Of a stretch of 64,000 nucleotides of DNA, positions 23,111 to 35,248 are shown in pieces (position 1 is the stretch's first letter; each line of letters begins with the position of its first letter). The notes beneath the pieces are model-generated. The model did not search any database, had not been told where the DNA came from, and saw only the letters and a list, made by a program, of their open reading frames with translations. The stretch comes from Pyricularia pennisetigena (Eukaryota > Ascomycota > Sordariomycetes > Magnaporthales > Pyriculariaceae): contig NC_043741.1 of the NCBI RefSeq assembly GCF_004337985.1, forward strand, positions 373,546 to 437,545. Direction: 5' to 3'. The translations under genes and the position numbers were made by a program.

Positions 23111-25045
23111 ATGGCAGCGCCGGTAGATGCGCAAACCCGGACCAGAAGTCCCGCGGCGCCCGAGCCATCATCTAATGAGACTGGCTCCATATCTGACACG
23201 GTGAAGGCAATGGACCCTTCGCATGCACCGGGTGCATCCATAAAAAGAAAAACCAGTTCGGCCTCACAGCATCCCATCCCTGCCACAGGGGCCCCGACAG
23301 CCGTCGTTGGCGATGCCCTCATGACTGATGTAACAGACGAAGAGGCGGCTGCGACTCTTTCCAAAAACAATGAGAAATCCACACCCCCAGAGGCTGCCCG
23401 CACCAAGCTGGAGACCACAGTCGTCGTCGCCTCGCTGGCCACGGCACTGTTCCTGGCGGCGCTGGACATCTCCATCGTGACCGTCGCTATTCCCGCAATC
23501 GCATCCGACTTTCGCTCCACCGTGGGCTACACATGGATCGGGTCCGCCTACCTCCTCGCAAACGCCGCCATGGCCCCGATATGGGGCAAGGTCTCGGACA
23601 TATGGGGCCGCAAGCAGATCCTCCTGCTGGCCGCGTGCGTCTTTTGGGTCGGTAGCCTCCTGTGCGCCGTCAGCGTCAGCATGACGATGCTCATCGCCAG
23701 CCGCGCGGTCCAGGGCATGGGCGGCGGCGGCATCATCATCATGGTCAACGTCTGCATCAGCGACCTGTTCAGCATCCGCAAGCGCGGAGTCTACTTTGGC
23801 ATCATGGGTCTCGTCTGGGCCGTGGCTGGTGCGGTCGGTCCCGTGGTGGGAGGCCTCTTCACGACAAAGGTCTCATGGCGTTGGTGCTTCTACATCAACC
23901 TCCCCATCGCCGGGGTCGGCATCGTGATCTTGTTCTTCGTCCTCAAGCTGCACAACCCAAGGACGCCGATGCGACAGGGCCTCGCCGCCGTCGACTGGCT
24001 CGGCTCCCTGACCATCATCGCCGGCACGGTCATGGTGCTCATGGGCCTGACCCTCGGTGGCGTCACCGCTCCCTGGACCTCGCCCACGGTCTTGTGTCTG
24101 CTGATCATCGGTGCCGCGGTGGTTGCCGCTTTCATCCTCGTCGAGCTCTACGTCGCGCCGTATCCCGTCGTGCCGATGCACCTCTTCAAGGTCCGCTCCA
24201 ACGTCGCCTCGCTGTCCGTCGCGTTCGCGCACGGCTTCACCACCATATCGGGCTTCTACTACCTCCCGCTGTACTTTCAGGCCGTGCTGGGGGCCGACGC
24301 CCTCATGTCGGGCGTCTACATCCTGCCGTACGCGACGGTGCTGTCCCTCGTGTCGGTCGGCGCCGGCTGGTACATCAAAAAGACGGGCAAGTACCTGCCG
24401 CCCATCATCTTCGGCTTCGTGTTCCTGACGCTGGGGCTGGGCCTCTTCATGGACCTGGGCGGCCCGTCGGCGAGCGGGCCCAACTGGGCCAAGGTCATGA
24501 TCTACACCATCATCGCGGGCGTCGGCGTCGGGCCAAACTTCCAATCCCCGCTGATTGCGCTGCAGACGACGGTGGCGCAGCGCGACATGGCCAGCGCCAC
24601 GGCCACGTACCAGTTCTTCCGCCAGATGAGCACGTCCGTCTCGGTGGTGGTCGGCGGCGTCATCTTCCAGAACACAATGGACCGCCAGCACGCGCGTCTG
24701 CTCGAGCGCCTCGGGCCGGAGATCGCCGCGCTCCTGACGGGCCAGGACGCCGCCGCCAGCGTCGAGGCCGTCGCCGCCATCCCGGGCGAGGAGGGCCTGA
24801 TCGCGCGCGAGGCCTTTTGGATCAGCCTCAGGACCATGTACATCATGTACACGGTGGCCGCGGGCCTCGGCCTGGTCTTGTCCTTCTTCATCGGCACCCG
24901 GAAGCTGAGCACCGAGCACGAGGAGCACAAGACGGGCCTCAGGACGCTGGCTAGGGTCAGGTCCAAGGTTGCGAGTGAGAAGCAGCAGGAGGGTGGTGCG
25001 GGCGCCGGACGGGATGATTTCGGGCCGGAGACGGCGAAACAGTAG
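23111..25045 (+). CDS. MFS drug/toxin efflux transporter, DHA2-like, 14 membrane segments predicted (644 aa)
   Basis: Single-exon plasma-membrane transporter of the major facilitator superfamily. A polar N-terminal tail of about 100 residues is followed by the first hydrophobic segment (ETTVVVASLATALFLAALD), with the DHA-type motif LDISIVTVAIPAI. Motif A, GKVSDIWGRKQ, is at 159-169. Motif C, GAVGPVVGG, falls in the fifth segment and marks drug:H+ antiporters. The number and spacing of hydrophobic stretches fit the 14-segment DHA2 group that exports drugs and mycotoxins in fungi. The substrate cannot be told from sequence, and no biosynthetic cluster genes lie beside it. Strong G/C at third codon positions creates long open frames on both strands, which are shadows. 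Confidence 0.93.
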   Translation: MAAPVDAQTRTRSPAAPEPSSNETGSISDTVKAMDPSHAPGASIKRKTSSASQHPIPATGAPTAVVGDALMTDVTDEEAAATLSKNNEKSTPPEAARTKLETTVVVASLATALFLAALDISIVTVAIPAIASDFRSTVGYTWIGSAYLLANAAMAPIWGKVSDIWGRKQILLLAACVFWVGSLLCAVSVSMTMLIASRAVQGMGGGGIIIMVNVCISDLFSIRKRGVYFGIMGLVWAVAGAVGPVVGGLFTTKVSWRWCFYINLPIAGVGIVILFFVLKLHNPRTPMRQGLAAVDWLGSLTIIAGTVMVLMGLTLGGVTAPWTSPTVLCLLIIGAAVVAAFILVELYVAPYPVVPMHLFKVRSNVASLSVAFAHGFTTISGFYYLPLYFQAVLGADALMSGVYILPYATVLSLVSVGAGWYIKKTGKYLPPIIFGFVFLTLGLGLFMDLGGPSASGPNWAKVMIYTIIAGVGVGPNFQSPLIALQTTVAQRDMASATATYQFFRQMSTSVSVVVGGVIFQNTMDRQHARLLERLGPEIAALLTGQDAAASVEAVAAIPGEEGLIAREAFWISLRTMYIMYTVAAGLGLVLSFFIGTRKLSTEHEEHKTGLRTLARVRSKVASEKQQEGGAGAGRDDFGPETAKQ

Positions 25046-25809
25046 CCGGGGTGCGCAGGAGTCTGCTGAGAAAGTAACCGATGTTGATCTAGTCGGGTTT
25101 GTGTAATAATATGTTGTTGGGAGAAGCAATAGCTTCACGTTAGTAAATGAACCGGCCAGTTTGGCCATAGGTTTTTCACCATGTACCAAAAATGATGCAC
25201 GGTGATATTTTTAGTCTGACTTGCTACTCAGCAAGCCGACATGTCAACCCCCGTATACACGGCCGTGGGTAGGACGATCGTGCCACGGGTCATGGACCCA
25301 TGGGACACGCTACAAGGTCCCTCGTGGTCCATGTCACTGGCCAGCGCCGCCGAAAAAATCCATCAATCGGGATTCCAAAACGACAAGATATGTGACAGCA
25401 CGGGTCAGCTTGGACGCGGACTTGGATTTTTTTTCCCTTGGTTGGCACATCTTCCACCCGCGCCATCGTGGCCTCCCTTCCACTGTTGTGACAAAAAAAA
25501 AATCAGCAGCACAGGTTCAGCGCGAAGGATGCCGCTGTCAGATTCCTCGTAAAACGAGTGAGGTTTTGGAAACCGGCGTGACTCTTTCGACGCAAATTTA
25601 AAACAAACACAGTCGAATAACGGACAGCCACTTGCGGCCCCGGATTTTTTTCACCGACATCCTCCCCTTGTTATCTTCCGTATGCCGAATGCCTGTGCAT
25701 CGTCGATTTCACGAACAAAAACCCTCGAGGCTCCACCAACACAAACGCGCGATTCGTGTCGTGGAATCAGTGGAGTTATAAATCCGCCAAAATCCGTCGA
25801 AAAACAACA
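25046..25809. other. Intergenic region between the transporter gene and tRNA-Arg
   Basis: No supported gene. It includes the transporter 3' region. Confidence 0.4.
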
Positions 25810-25913
25810 AGGGTCGTGGCGCAAAGGTAGCGCGTCCGCCTCCTACTTTCTGATCTCTTCGAGGTGGAAAAACAGGCAGCGGAAGGCTGCAGGTTCGAGT
25901 CCTGCCGTCCCTG
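25810..25913 (+). tRNA. tRNA-Arg (CCT anticodon) with 32-nt intron
   Basis: Folds as a cloverleaf. The D stem GCGC/GCGC encloses AAAGGTA. The anticodon stem TCCGC/GCGGA has loop CT-CCT-A, with the anticodon at 25842-25844. The T arm is GCAGG-TTCGAGT-CCTGC, followed by acceptor CGTCCCT. The intron (25846-25877) sits after position 37 as in nuclear tRNAs. The acceptor stem has one T-T mismatch at the fifth pair, so a mild defect or a divergent gene is possible. A short T run follows about 15 nt downstream. Confidence 0.85.
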
Positions 25914-26432
25914 GTTAGCATTTACTTTTGTTTGCATCTGCTGTGTCCGTTGGCTATCTTGTACCATACTAGCCATCCGTCAAACTGACTGTTTGTGTGC
26001 ATTCCGGTCATTTTTTATGGTAGTGTTGACGCACGTGCCTCTGTGTTCCCGGGACTCGGCGTAGATGTCGAACCAACCAAGTGGTCGCTGGTCTAGCTCG
26101 TACGGGATTATAAGAATCAAATTTTACATTCCGGCTGCAAAACCAGGAAATATTTGAAGCGGTCGAGTGTCACGACGAAATAGTGTTTGACAAAGCATCT
26201 CTACCTTTCATTCAACGGCCCTTGACGCTCTTCTTACGATGTCCTATGTCTTGTAAAATTTTGCTCAGTTCCCGCTCTAGTATCCCCCCTGCTCATCCTC
26301 TGACAAGAGATTCGCCCTGATCACGTGACTACTTCCACCACAGCACCTACTTGTTGACGCCTCGACAACAACAAAAAACCAGCCAAAAAGAATATGTGCA
26401 ACACATGATTCTGTGAAACACATGCATACCCA
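25914..26432. other. Intergenic region between two tRNA genes
   Basis: About 520 bp with no supported coding sequence. Confidence 0.4.
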
Positions 26433-26524
26433 GGCTCTGGCCGCGGATTGAACGCGGGACCTCTCGCAAGAATGCTCAGGTGTTTGAACCCTAAGCGAGA
26501 ATCATACCACTAGACCACCAGAGC
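26433..26524 (-). tRNA. tRNA-Pro (AGG anticodon) with 20-nt intron
   Basis: On the minus strand the acceptor GCTCTGG pairs fully with CCAGAGC. The anticodon stem CTCGC/GCGAG has loop TT-AGG-G-T, interrupted after position 37 by a 20-nt intron. The T arm CCGCG-TTCAATC-CGCGG is perfect. Mature length is 72 nt. Confidence 0.92.
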
Positions 26525-27042
26525 CGATGATTTGATGGATGCAGCGTCCTTTTGCGTGACTTATAAGGGGCCGATTAAGTGACTCATTTCGCATCGTGGG
26601 CCTGGCGCTCCGCTACGATATGCCTGTTGGGCGACTGGGACACCTTTGCGGCATTATCGGTTGGGTCTCGTGGTACGGGTCACGAGCGTGACTCCACGAA
26701 AAAGGGGTTTTATGGGCCTGTCCACCGCTCCACGTTATTCGAAATGTTTCGGCTCCTGTCGAGAGGCTGCCGAGGATATGCAGGGAGGTGGCTTTGGGCT
26801 TCCTTGCCAAATCCGGTATCTTCTGTGCACTATTTGATTGTGTATTTATATGTACACATCTGTTTTACTTGCTGTGGATTTAAAATAAACACTGCAAGCT
26901 GTAGCTGTCTCTTAGCAAAACACAGAGACCTGCTCAATCCGCACGCTTTCTCCCATGATAGCCACTGACCATGGCCCCAAAGTTGCAAGGCTCATGCATC
27001 CAGTCACGGCCACTCCAAAACGTCTCCTCTTTTGCTCCACCG
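26525..27042. other. Intergenic region, no supported gene
   Basis: Only short open frames without family features. Confidence 0.35.
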
Positions 27043-27540
27043 TCAACCTGCCCGGAAGCTCCACAGGGACGGCGCCGGTATCTGTGGCTTGCAACGAGCC
27101 GGCGACCGGCTGTACATCTTATCTGGCTTAGTTTGCTTCGCCCCGTGCACATCCAGACCCGGTCTCGCGGATGGTATACTCGCCGCTATTGCCGACACTG
27201 ATGTCCCCTCCTCCGGCGTCGGCATGGGCGGGTTGACAGGCCAGCCGACGCATTGCTTCCGCGCCGTCGTCCCCCGGGCGCGCCTCCGCCGCCGGAAAAA
27301 CACCACAGCCCGCAGCACAATCACGCCTGGCATAACGAGACCGCCCAGCACCCCACCTCCCGTCGCCGCTGGCGGGTCGACTCGCACATTTACATGGTGT
27401 AGATGAGCAAGGTGTCGGTCGACGTGGACCAGAGATGGGTGGCGCAGAAGTGCACGTCAGGCCGGCGCTGCATGTAGAGGGCGGAATATTCGGTGCAGAG
27501 TATTAGCTGGTCGTTTGTTTTGTTCTAGGGGAAATTTTAG
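27043..27540 (-). pseudogene. Unrecognised single-pass membrane protein remnant
   Basis: On the minus strand one frame reads LILCTEYSALYMQRRPD and THLWSTSTDTLLIYT. A frame change at about 27390 then continues as VDPPAATGGGVLGGL followed by a hydrophobic segment and a run of five arginines (FFRRRRRAR). This order, an extracellular part followed by a membrane segment and basic stop-transfer, suggests the C-terminal end of a surface protein, broken by a frameshift. No start, signal peptide or family match was found, so the call is weak. Confidence 0.3.
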
Positions 27541-28480
27541 ATATTGGACTTGGGGTGCCTGTGTTGGCAGCGTCTAACATTTGTGTATCGGTGCGGTATT
27601 GGTGATAAAGGTGTTTGGTATGATGGTCTGTTGTTGGAGATTCTGTGCGGGCTGGTGTTGAGTAACGACCTGCATAAGCAACTGCCGCCCAGGATGTCAA
27701 TGCCAGACATGATATCCTTTTTCGATTCGTTGTTGAAGGATCATAAGCAGAAAGACAAGATTGGCACTTGTGGGTTTGGGATTGATGGCGCGTCTGTCCC
27801 GTGGGCCAAACAAGTCTGTAGCCGATTTCTCCGGGGATACAAACACGTATCTGCAATGCCGCGCTGTTTCGTTTTGCGGGCCAAGAAGACCTGTGCCACC
27901 ACTCGTCGAGGGATGGCTGTGGCACACAGAGTGAGGGTTTGTATGAGAGGGACGTCCTTGATTCTTGGTTGCTGCCTACTTGGATATGTCTCTCATTCAT
28001 TCAACGCACACCACGCGTGCTTTGCCAAGATTGACACTTGTGAAGTGAGTAGTCTATTTGGTTAGGTGTTACCTTGTTCCATACAACAACGTTACTTTCG
28101 ATGTAACGGAACGCGATCATTCTTCAACGGCAAAGCTCCAACTATAGTCTATAGAAGGCGTGAACAGGTATCCAAATCCATTGTTTATTTTCTATTAACA
28201 ACATCTAAGAGAATTAAACATCACCATGCTTCACAAAAGATGGCCAAAGCCTGTAATCTGGTCAAAGTCCACATGCTTCTCGACTGCTTGCTGGTTGACT
28301 AGTCGCTCCCATCGTGCTGTGAGCCTGTTTCTCGACAAAAGATTTAGTTCTGGACGAAGCCGAAAAAGACTGAAGAGTCATTAAATACGACGGCCCAGGT
28401 CTATTCTCACCTTCTCATTCAAACATCCAATCTTCAATCCGCCCAAACATCTCGACATCCTCATAGGTAATGTGCCGCCG
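27541..28480. other. Intergenic region, no supported gene
   Basis: Open frames exist on both strands but neither has recognisable features. It could contain further debris of the remnant to the left. Confidence 0.3.
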
Positions 28481-28666
28481 TTAAGCAGCAGAGCAGGTGC
28501 AGCCCTCCCTGAGCTCCACGTCCATGTGTGGGTATGGCACGCATTGGTAGCTGCTCTTTGTGCAGTCCTGATGAGAAGCTCCGCAATTAGTGTCTTCGCA
28601 TGGGCCGGTATAGGTGGCAGAGGCCAGAGAAATGGTGACAAGGGTGAGGAGGCGTGAGATGAGCAT
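28481..28666 (-). CDS. Small secreted cysteine-rich protein (61 aa), candidate effector
   Basis: A single exon codes a classic leader, MLISRLLTLVTISLASA. Cleavage is expected before TYTGP, leaving a mature peptide of about 44 residues with six cysteines (PCEDTNC, SHQDC, SSYQC, EGCTC), consistent with three disulfides. The short size, leader and even cysteine number are what define candidate effectors or small extracellular proteins in plant-associated fungi. No known family is recognised. The Met at 28666 is chosen because upstream in-frame residues would bury the leader. Confidence 0.68.
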   Translation of the reverse strand: MLISRLLTLVTISLASATYTGPCEDTNCGASHQDCTKSSYQCVPYPHMDVELREGCTCSAA

Positions 28667-30835
28667 CCTTGAATGTTTAGATAGGGATAGGCTTGGCAGG
28701 CAGACTGGCTGGATTGGCAAGCAACAGAAATGAGGATGATGGTTGAGTATGTCGGAGGTCAGTCTGGATTTCGTCGGTTGGCGAGGGTTTTTGTACTTTT
28801 TTTTTTTTTTTTTGTTCGACTTTCCCCCAGCACACACACACACATCAGGCGGAAGCTGGTGAACCACGACCATCCCTGCAGCACGAATAAACACAAAAGC
28901 ACAGCCATCGAATTAGTGATGGATCGGCAGGACCGACCGAATTCTGCATTCCACAACCAAAACCCCATTCGGGACATGATTGACTGAGACGTATGGAAAA
29001 GCACCGCCGCCAAGGCCGACAGTGTAACAGATGCCAAGACGGCCTAATATGGGGGAACGCTGCACAGATATCTTGGCGCCTGGTTTTCGCAATGCTTGTG
29101 TAGATTGCCGAGATCTCGCGTCCACTCCAAACGGATGGCCCGGAGGTTTGATTTACTGAGGCAAACAGAAAAAAAAAGAAAAAAGAAAAAAAAAGGTGTT
29201 GCGCGTCAGCTAAAAACAGCGATTGAATTTGATCCGACCCTGGCTTTTTCGAGTTGCACCCCGTGTCAACATGTCAGCTGTGCCTTCAAGATGTTAGTTT
29301 GTGACCTAAGAACTCGGATATGTTCTCGGCTTTCGTCATCAGGCACTTGTTTCGTGCGCCACACAGCCACGTCCGTCAGACCGTCACTACCCGCGCAAGT
29401 CGAGGTATAACGCCAGACAGTTTCCTGTCTTGGCCGTTTTGATACGGAATCAGCTTCCGGAGGCTTCCCTTTTTCTGCATGGAAGCCTGCTCAAAAAGAG
29501 CCAGGACATCAATTACAAGGCTAGTCGAAACAACGACCGTCCAGCCAGAGCAGAAGTGCTCGAGCAGTTGCAGGCGTTGACACACGACTCGTAGACTCTG
29601 CGACTACTCGTAAGCCATAAATCAATAAGGCCTCCGCATACCCTGGTGTGCATCCGGGAGGCGTGCGTAATAGTTGCCGGCACTCAGGGTGGAAAAAATG
29701 CCCAGTGCCCAGGTTTACTGGTGTGACTTCACTCACTCGGACATGACGGTGGTCGCGTCGTCGACGTGACTGGCGTATTAATCAGTGATCGAACTGTACA
29801 GCTGTGTGAATGAGACCAAGCTAGAGCCCTTAACTGGGAACAAGCGTGGACAAGATGGAGCCGCGGGCCGAAAAGAGGAAGCACAGGCGGTCATCAAGGA
29901 GTTCATAGCCCCGGTTCCGGTTGGGGTAGTTTGCGGGCATGTGCCCAGGTTGGCCGGCTCGGCAACCGCTGATAGGGGATCTGGGCTGCCGATCTCAAAG
30001 CGGGCAGCGCTGCATGAATTTTGTTTGATTTTATAGTGGTGATTTCTTTTTTTTTTTTTTTTTAGGTATATACTATATCTACAAAAAGGACGAAAACAAA
30101 AACAAGCAAAAAAGCATTATTGTGTGAGTTCCGTCCGCCATGTTCGTATATCTAAAGGATCCAACGCCCAGGTAGTTATTTTTGATGACGGGATCCGCCT
30201 CAGGAAAGTTTACTGGCATTGCAGACATTTATGCACTGACTCCTTCTCGTGAAGATCTCGCAACCATAGGAGTCACATGCAAGCCAAGAGCACTTAGCGA
30301 GATTGAATTTTGGCTTATTGAGTTATTATAAGCTGCAAGGCCTTCATCCACCAAGAACATGAAGGCTGGCGAAGTGGGCTATATCACAACCTACTCCTCA
30401 ACTCATTCTCTTGACCACTTTTACCACCCACCGGGACTATTTGCCCCATTACCAAGACATTGAGGTGATTCTAGAAAACTGTGATTGAATGAAAAGCGTC
30501 CACTTCTCCCTGGTGCTGAACTGACTTGGCATATTCAAACACAATCAAAGACAGATGGCCTCGCCTTTGCCAGTAGATGATTAGATTCAAGTGGATCATT
30601 CACTCTGAGGAATTCATTTGTGACTTTACAAGGCATGAGGAACTCCATTCGGTTAATCAGAATAAATAGCTGAATCACAGCAGCCTCCGAGTGATCTTTC
30701 AACAGATATAAATTCCGAATGGGGGAGTCTATTAGTTTCTCACCGTGTATTCCAAATGACCCATCGCCAAAAGGTAGTGTGTGAACGTCAAGACTAGGGT
30801 CAAGAACAAACCGTAAATCAAAACAGCAAGCAGAC
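28667..30835. other. Intergenic region, no supported gene
   Basis: About 2.2 kb with A/T tracts (about 28798-28813, 29168-29195, 30047-30063). A dozen short open frames occur on both strands, none with a leader or domain. Confidence 0.35.
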
Positions 30836-31075
30836 ATGTCGTCCACAAGCAAGAACGGCGCAAACGGCAGCAAAAAGTCGTCTTCGGGCGGCAACAAATC
30901 CAGCTCTAGAAACGGCGCCTCCTCGAGCAGCTCAAAAGGCACCAATACCTCCAACACCACTACTAGTGCCAAGGTCCCGGAGCCGACGCAGTGCGGCATC
31001 TGCAAGGAATGGTACGCGCTGGGCGATGACCACACCTGCGACCTGAACGACCCGTATGCGGGCTACTATGCTTGA
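30836..31075 (+). CDS. Ser/Asn-rich small protein with a C-terminal CxxC...HxC motif (79 aa)
   Basis: A single-exon frame begins MSSTSKNGANGSKKSSSGG. The first 50 residues are Ser/Lys/Asn-rich and probably disordered. The C-terminus has CGICKEWYALGDDHTC, a spacing that could bind one zinc ion, then a short acidic/aromatic tail. There is no leader, so a cytosolic or nuclear location is inferred. The sudden shift from low complexity to a compact cysteine motif argues for a real gene. Function is unknown. Confidence 0.55.
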   Translation: MSSTSKNGANGSKKSSSGGNKSSSRNGASSSSSKGTNTSNTTTSAKVPEPTQCGICKEWYALGDDHTCDLNDPYAGYYA

Positions 31076-31338
31076 GTCGAAGATGCGACTTTGGACTTTG
31101 CGGTGAAAGGAGGATGGCTTTGTGGACACTGACCACTTGCAAAGCCATTCATGCAGAAAGCGAAAAAAAAAAAAGAAAAAAGATAGTACAGAAAAAGCTT
31201 AATATTCCCATAAAAATACAGCATTTTTAATTTAATAATACAACCCCTCCCCAACGCCGTGCAGTGCCGCCTGATCTCATTTCCCAGACCCTAAGTCATG
31301 ATCCCGGTTTCCCATTTTTATACACAAGCATGATTCAA

Positions 31339-32935
31339 TCACCTGTCCGCACGCTTCCCTGCCCCTGCCATCCAAGAGCTGGACGTGGGGGCGATGGTGA
31401 CGGAGCTCGCGCTGCTCCCGGGCTTTTCGAAATCGTCCCTGCGCCTCGGGTCCAGGTCATGCATCCGCACCAGGCTCTCCTCGTCGTCGGGATCGCTGTA
31501 CGACACGTTGTAGGAGCGCTGCAGCGTGATGCCGCCGCGCGGCTCGGCGTCCTCGGGCCGCGCGACGCTCGAGTCCCCGCCGTAGACGGGCCTGGCCTTG
31601 GACACGGTGCCCATCCTCGACAGTCCGTCGGCGGCGGCAGCGGCGGCGGCGGCTCCGGAGCGCGGGCCGGCACCGTAGGCGTTGGACGCGGCGGCCGAGG
31701 TGCCGGCGGCCAGGCGCGGGAAGACGCGCACCAGCAGCAGGCGCAGGCTGGGCAGGCAGGCGCACATGATGCCGACGTTGATCTCGATGACGGACCAGGC
31801 GGTGACGTCCCAGCTGTCCCAGGTCGGGTTGTCGGAGCGGGCAAAGACGACGAGCGACTGCAGGCGCAGCACGCTGACGACGGTGACGAGGGTGCCGACG
31901 CAGAACATGAGCGCGACGCCGAGCTTCTTCTTCCAGTTGAGCCGCAGCGCCCGCAGCTGCGACAGCGGCACGGCGAGCATCCAGACGTCGAGCGCGATGC
32001 TGATGACGGCGTGCGACCAGGCCAGCGCGTTGATGTCGACGCAGGTGCCCCGGTGCTGGCCGTCCCACCTCGTCCAAAAGTACGAGACGGGCTGGCACTG
32101 CAGCACCCCGACCAGGAAGAAGCCGAGGCCGTAGGCGATGTTGAAGGCGATGGTGGCCCAGAGCGCCACCCGGACGCCGCGCGAGGGGAAGATGCGCAGG
32201 TAGAACCACAGCAGCGACATCTTGAGCAGCGTCACCTCGGCAAAGTACATGATCTCGGTCGCGTAAAAGTACTTGCCGAACGTGTTGATGGTGTCCGGGT
32301 CGAGCGTCCAGATGTCGAGCCCGAGGCCGCCCGTGTCCACCAGCCCGCTGACGATCATGGCCGTGTTGGGGATGCCGATGAACAGCGTCGCCAGGATGAA
32401 CCAGTCGTCCTCGCCCACCTCCACGGCGGCGGCGGCGCCGCCGCCGCCGTTCTTCATCAGAATGACCCGCGCCGCCATCCGCATCAACACGAACAACGGC
32501 GAGATGCAGCCCAGCGTGATGGCCAGCGTCTTGAGCGGCTGCCGCCTGTCCCGGACCTGCACCCCGCACTCGACCGACGTCACGTTGCGCGTCACCAGTC
32601 CCTCCCTGACCGTACAGTTCGCCCGCACGCACTCGTGAACCTCGTGCCGGAGGGTAGCATCCGTGCATATGCACGTCTGGGCGGTCGACGCGCACGACCA
32701 TCTAGCTATCGATGTGGCCAGGCATGATTTCTAAAAGGTGGTAAGATCCAAGTCAGCACACACGAGATCAGTCGGGGGGGGGTTTATTTTTTCCTGTTCT
32801 TTTTTGGTAGCGACGATCTTTTTTTGGGGATGCAAATCATACCGCGCAGGCAGGCAGCTCCAGGTTCTGTGCTTGTACTAATAATGCCCATGCTCCTATG
32901 AGCAATAGAAACAGATGAGTCGGAAGCAACTTCAT
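31339..32935 (-). CDS. CFEM-domain Pth11-like membrane receptor (494 aa, two exons)
   Basis: Exon 1 (32843-32935) codes the leader MKLLPTHLFLLLIGAWALL and the first CFEM cysteine (LELPACA). A 112-bp intron (32731-32842, GTATGA...TTTTAG) joins it in phase 0 to exon 2 (31339-32730). The CFEM domain is complete across the junction, with KSCL, WSCASTAQTCICTD, HECVRANC and TVREGL. It is followed by seven hydrophobic segments of the fungal rhodopsin-like/Pth11 type, with EDDWFILATLFIG and the GLGLDIW loop. A Ser/Ala-rich cytoplasmic tail follows. Family members act at the plasma membrane in surface or host sensing; the ligand is unknown. GC-rich codon usage gives a long antisense shadow frame. Confidence 0.9.
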
Positions 32936-33652
32936 CGTTTTTGCCAATTTTGTGATGGTGACTTTTTTTGCTTTAAACTGCAATACTAGATTTGCAAACC
33001 CAAGAAGAGAGAAAAAAAAAAGGACTTTGCTCTCTGAAATGACGTGAAAAGTGGCAATAAAGCGTAGACTTATTTCTCTCGTTCTTTGCATCGAGAAAGG
33101 TACCCCACAAGACAGAGGAAAGCAAGGCAGGGAGGCCAGTTTGACGTACAGGCCGAACCTTGGATGGGTATTATTCGGGGAAACTGCATGGTATCTCAAA
33201 CCCCCAGCCAACGAAGCGCCAGCCTTGATCAATGCGGATTGACAGGCCGCCATTGATCGGAGTGGATATCTTCCTATAGAGAAAACCGTGGTAATGTGTG
33301 CTGGTCTTGAAGTTACGCGACAGCGGGTGTGGGACTTGGGTCCTGGCGTTCCAAGATTTCTTCATTTTTATTTATTTTTTTCTCTTATATGGTCCTCGAG
33401 ATTAATAGTCCGAGCTACATCCAGCAAACGAAGGCTCTTATTAAAGTAGTTGCCATCCGGAGCTTGTGCTTTGAGGCCTGTATGGGCCCGGGCATGAGCG
33501 AGAAAAAGCCAATGACAGGACGGAACTGCTATTCCAAGTAGCCGTCTCCACCCCCGAAGCTGGCGGTCGTGATTAGCAAACCGCTCGACCGAGGAGGACA
33601 GTACAACCAGATGGAGCGACGTTGGGTAAGCGATCATTCGAGTCAGGGTAGA

Positions 33653-33687
<35 letters not shown>

Positions 33688-35248
33688 GCCTCCCCTGAGG
33701 CGGATCACAGCTCCAATCGTGTTTTTTTTGTTTGGCCCTCATAGGGACCTCATATTTGAAGCAAGAAAAAGGCAAATAAAAATCAAGACACAAAGCCCTT
33801 CCTTATTTGGGAATACTCTCCGAAAGGCTCAGGTGGACCCGTCCAGACCAGTGACTGCGTGTATTCAGGGGTTGCCACAGTCCCGGGTAGGTCGAGACAG
33901 GGACCGATGAACTCTGTCGTGGGCTGGTGAAAGGCCATTGGACGGCATTGTCGGGAGAGAGTGTTGCTGCATGATTTTTGCAAGCATCATCTGCCGGGAC
34001 GGTCCCCGCTGCGAGACACCAGTCCCCCCTTTTTTTATGTGTCCCGATTTAGGAGATTGCATTGGACGTTTGCTGTGTACATGTAGGCGCCCGAAAAGTT
34101 TGCGGCCTGCTTGGGCTGCCACGCGAGATGGGAGAGTTTTCGCCTGACGATAATACGTATGTATAGAAAAAAGAAAGAGTGGAAAATACCCAATCGCATG
34201 AGAATGCATTTTCTTGGCCTCAACTAATTTTTTTCTTTGTCGTCTTTCTTACCATGCGCTCGACTCATACTTTTACAAGTGTTCCGTAGGGCAGAATAAG
34301 ACTACCACGCTAGGTACACAGTCGGATCGTCACCCAAAACCAGGGTCCCGCGATCGACAGAGAAACCGCTTGGGGAAGAATTCTAGAACACAAAAGGATC
34401 GTCGGGCGTGTGTGATGTATCATTCGAATGAGTTTGCGACTGCTTGGGCGTCTGCCAATATTGGAAGCTCTACTTTTTTTTTTTCTCTGTTTTCTTCCCA
34501 AAACCCTCTCAGCTTGGACGGGAGCCAATCTGATTCAAGCCTGTGACTTGGCAGTGGACAAGAGCTGCTTGTTGCAAGTCCCCACTGCGAGGGCCATTCC
34601 AAATGCCGAGACCGATACGTTATATTTTTAGGCACAGTCGGTCTGCCGGTTGTGTGGCGGTGTCTACGGTCGCGGCCGCCTGCTTCCCGCCGATTGAGAC
34701 GGAATGCAAGCAGACGCGGGGAAGCCGACATGGCATGACATGACGGTCCAGATACTTGTCTAGATTGACCGTCAACCCTTACATGTGGGCAGTTGAAGGG
34801 TTTCCTTTCGCAGTAAGTCATTCAACCATGTTGAATATTCAGGCATCGCAAATTGCAGGGTTGTTGTGAGTGCCTGAATGGTCGAGGTCAAGGTCATAAA
34901 ATATAATTTTCGTGGTGGAGTGACGGCGCAACGTGGCCAATTGAGCCAGAAGTAACACAACTAGTACACTCCCAACAAGAGTCGATAGTCAACAAGGTAG
35001 GTAATCTAATAATTGAGTGCAATTGTATATGTGAATTAATGCGCCGTTTGGCTTTTTGGTGCGGACTTGTCCACTAGGTCTAGATTAATCAAGTACAAGA
35101 ATTGAATTAGAAGAAAGGAGTGCACCAGCCCATGCCGAAACCTGACCAAAACCCCAAACCAAAAACAGACGCCACAACGAGCAACACCAAAGGTGCCTTT
35201 CATCCTCACGGACACCAACAAAAGAAAAAAAAACCGGAGCAACTTTAA
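32936..35248. other. Intergenic region, no supported gene
   Basis: About 2.3 kb. It has a 27-nt A tract (33652-33678) and other A/T runs. No gene is supported. It should contain the receptor promoter. Confidence 0.4.

Noticed and set aside
23662..25189. Long open frames in other frames and on the minus strand across the MFS transporter gene
   Set aside because: They arise from strong G/C at third codon positions; translations are His/Arg-rich and lack domains, while the transporter frame has clear motifs.
27541..28065. Open frames of about 165-173 codons on both strands
   Set aside because: No leader, motif, splice logic or family resemblance; kept as unassigned region.
31264..32727. A 487-codon plus-strand frame opposite the CFEM-Pth11 receptor
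   Set aside because: Composition is Gly/Asp/Arg-rich and low in information; the minus-strand receptor has full domain structure and splice logic.
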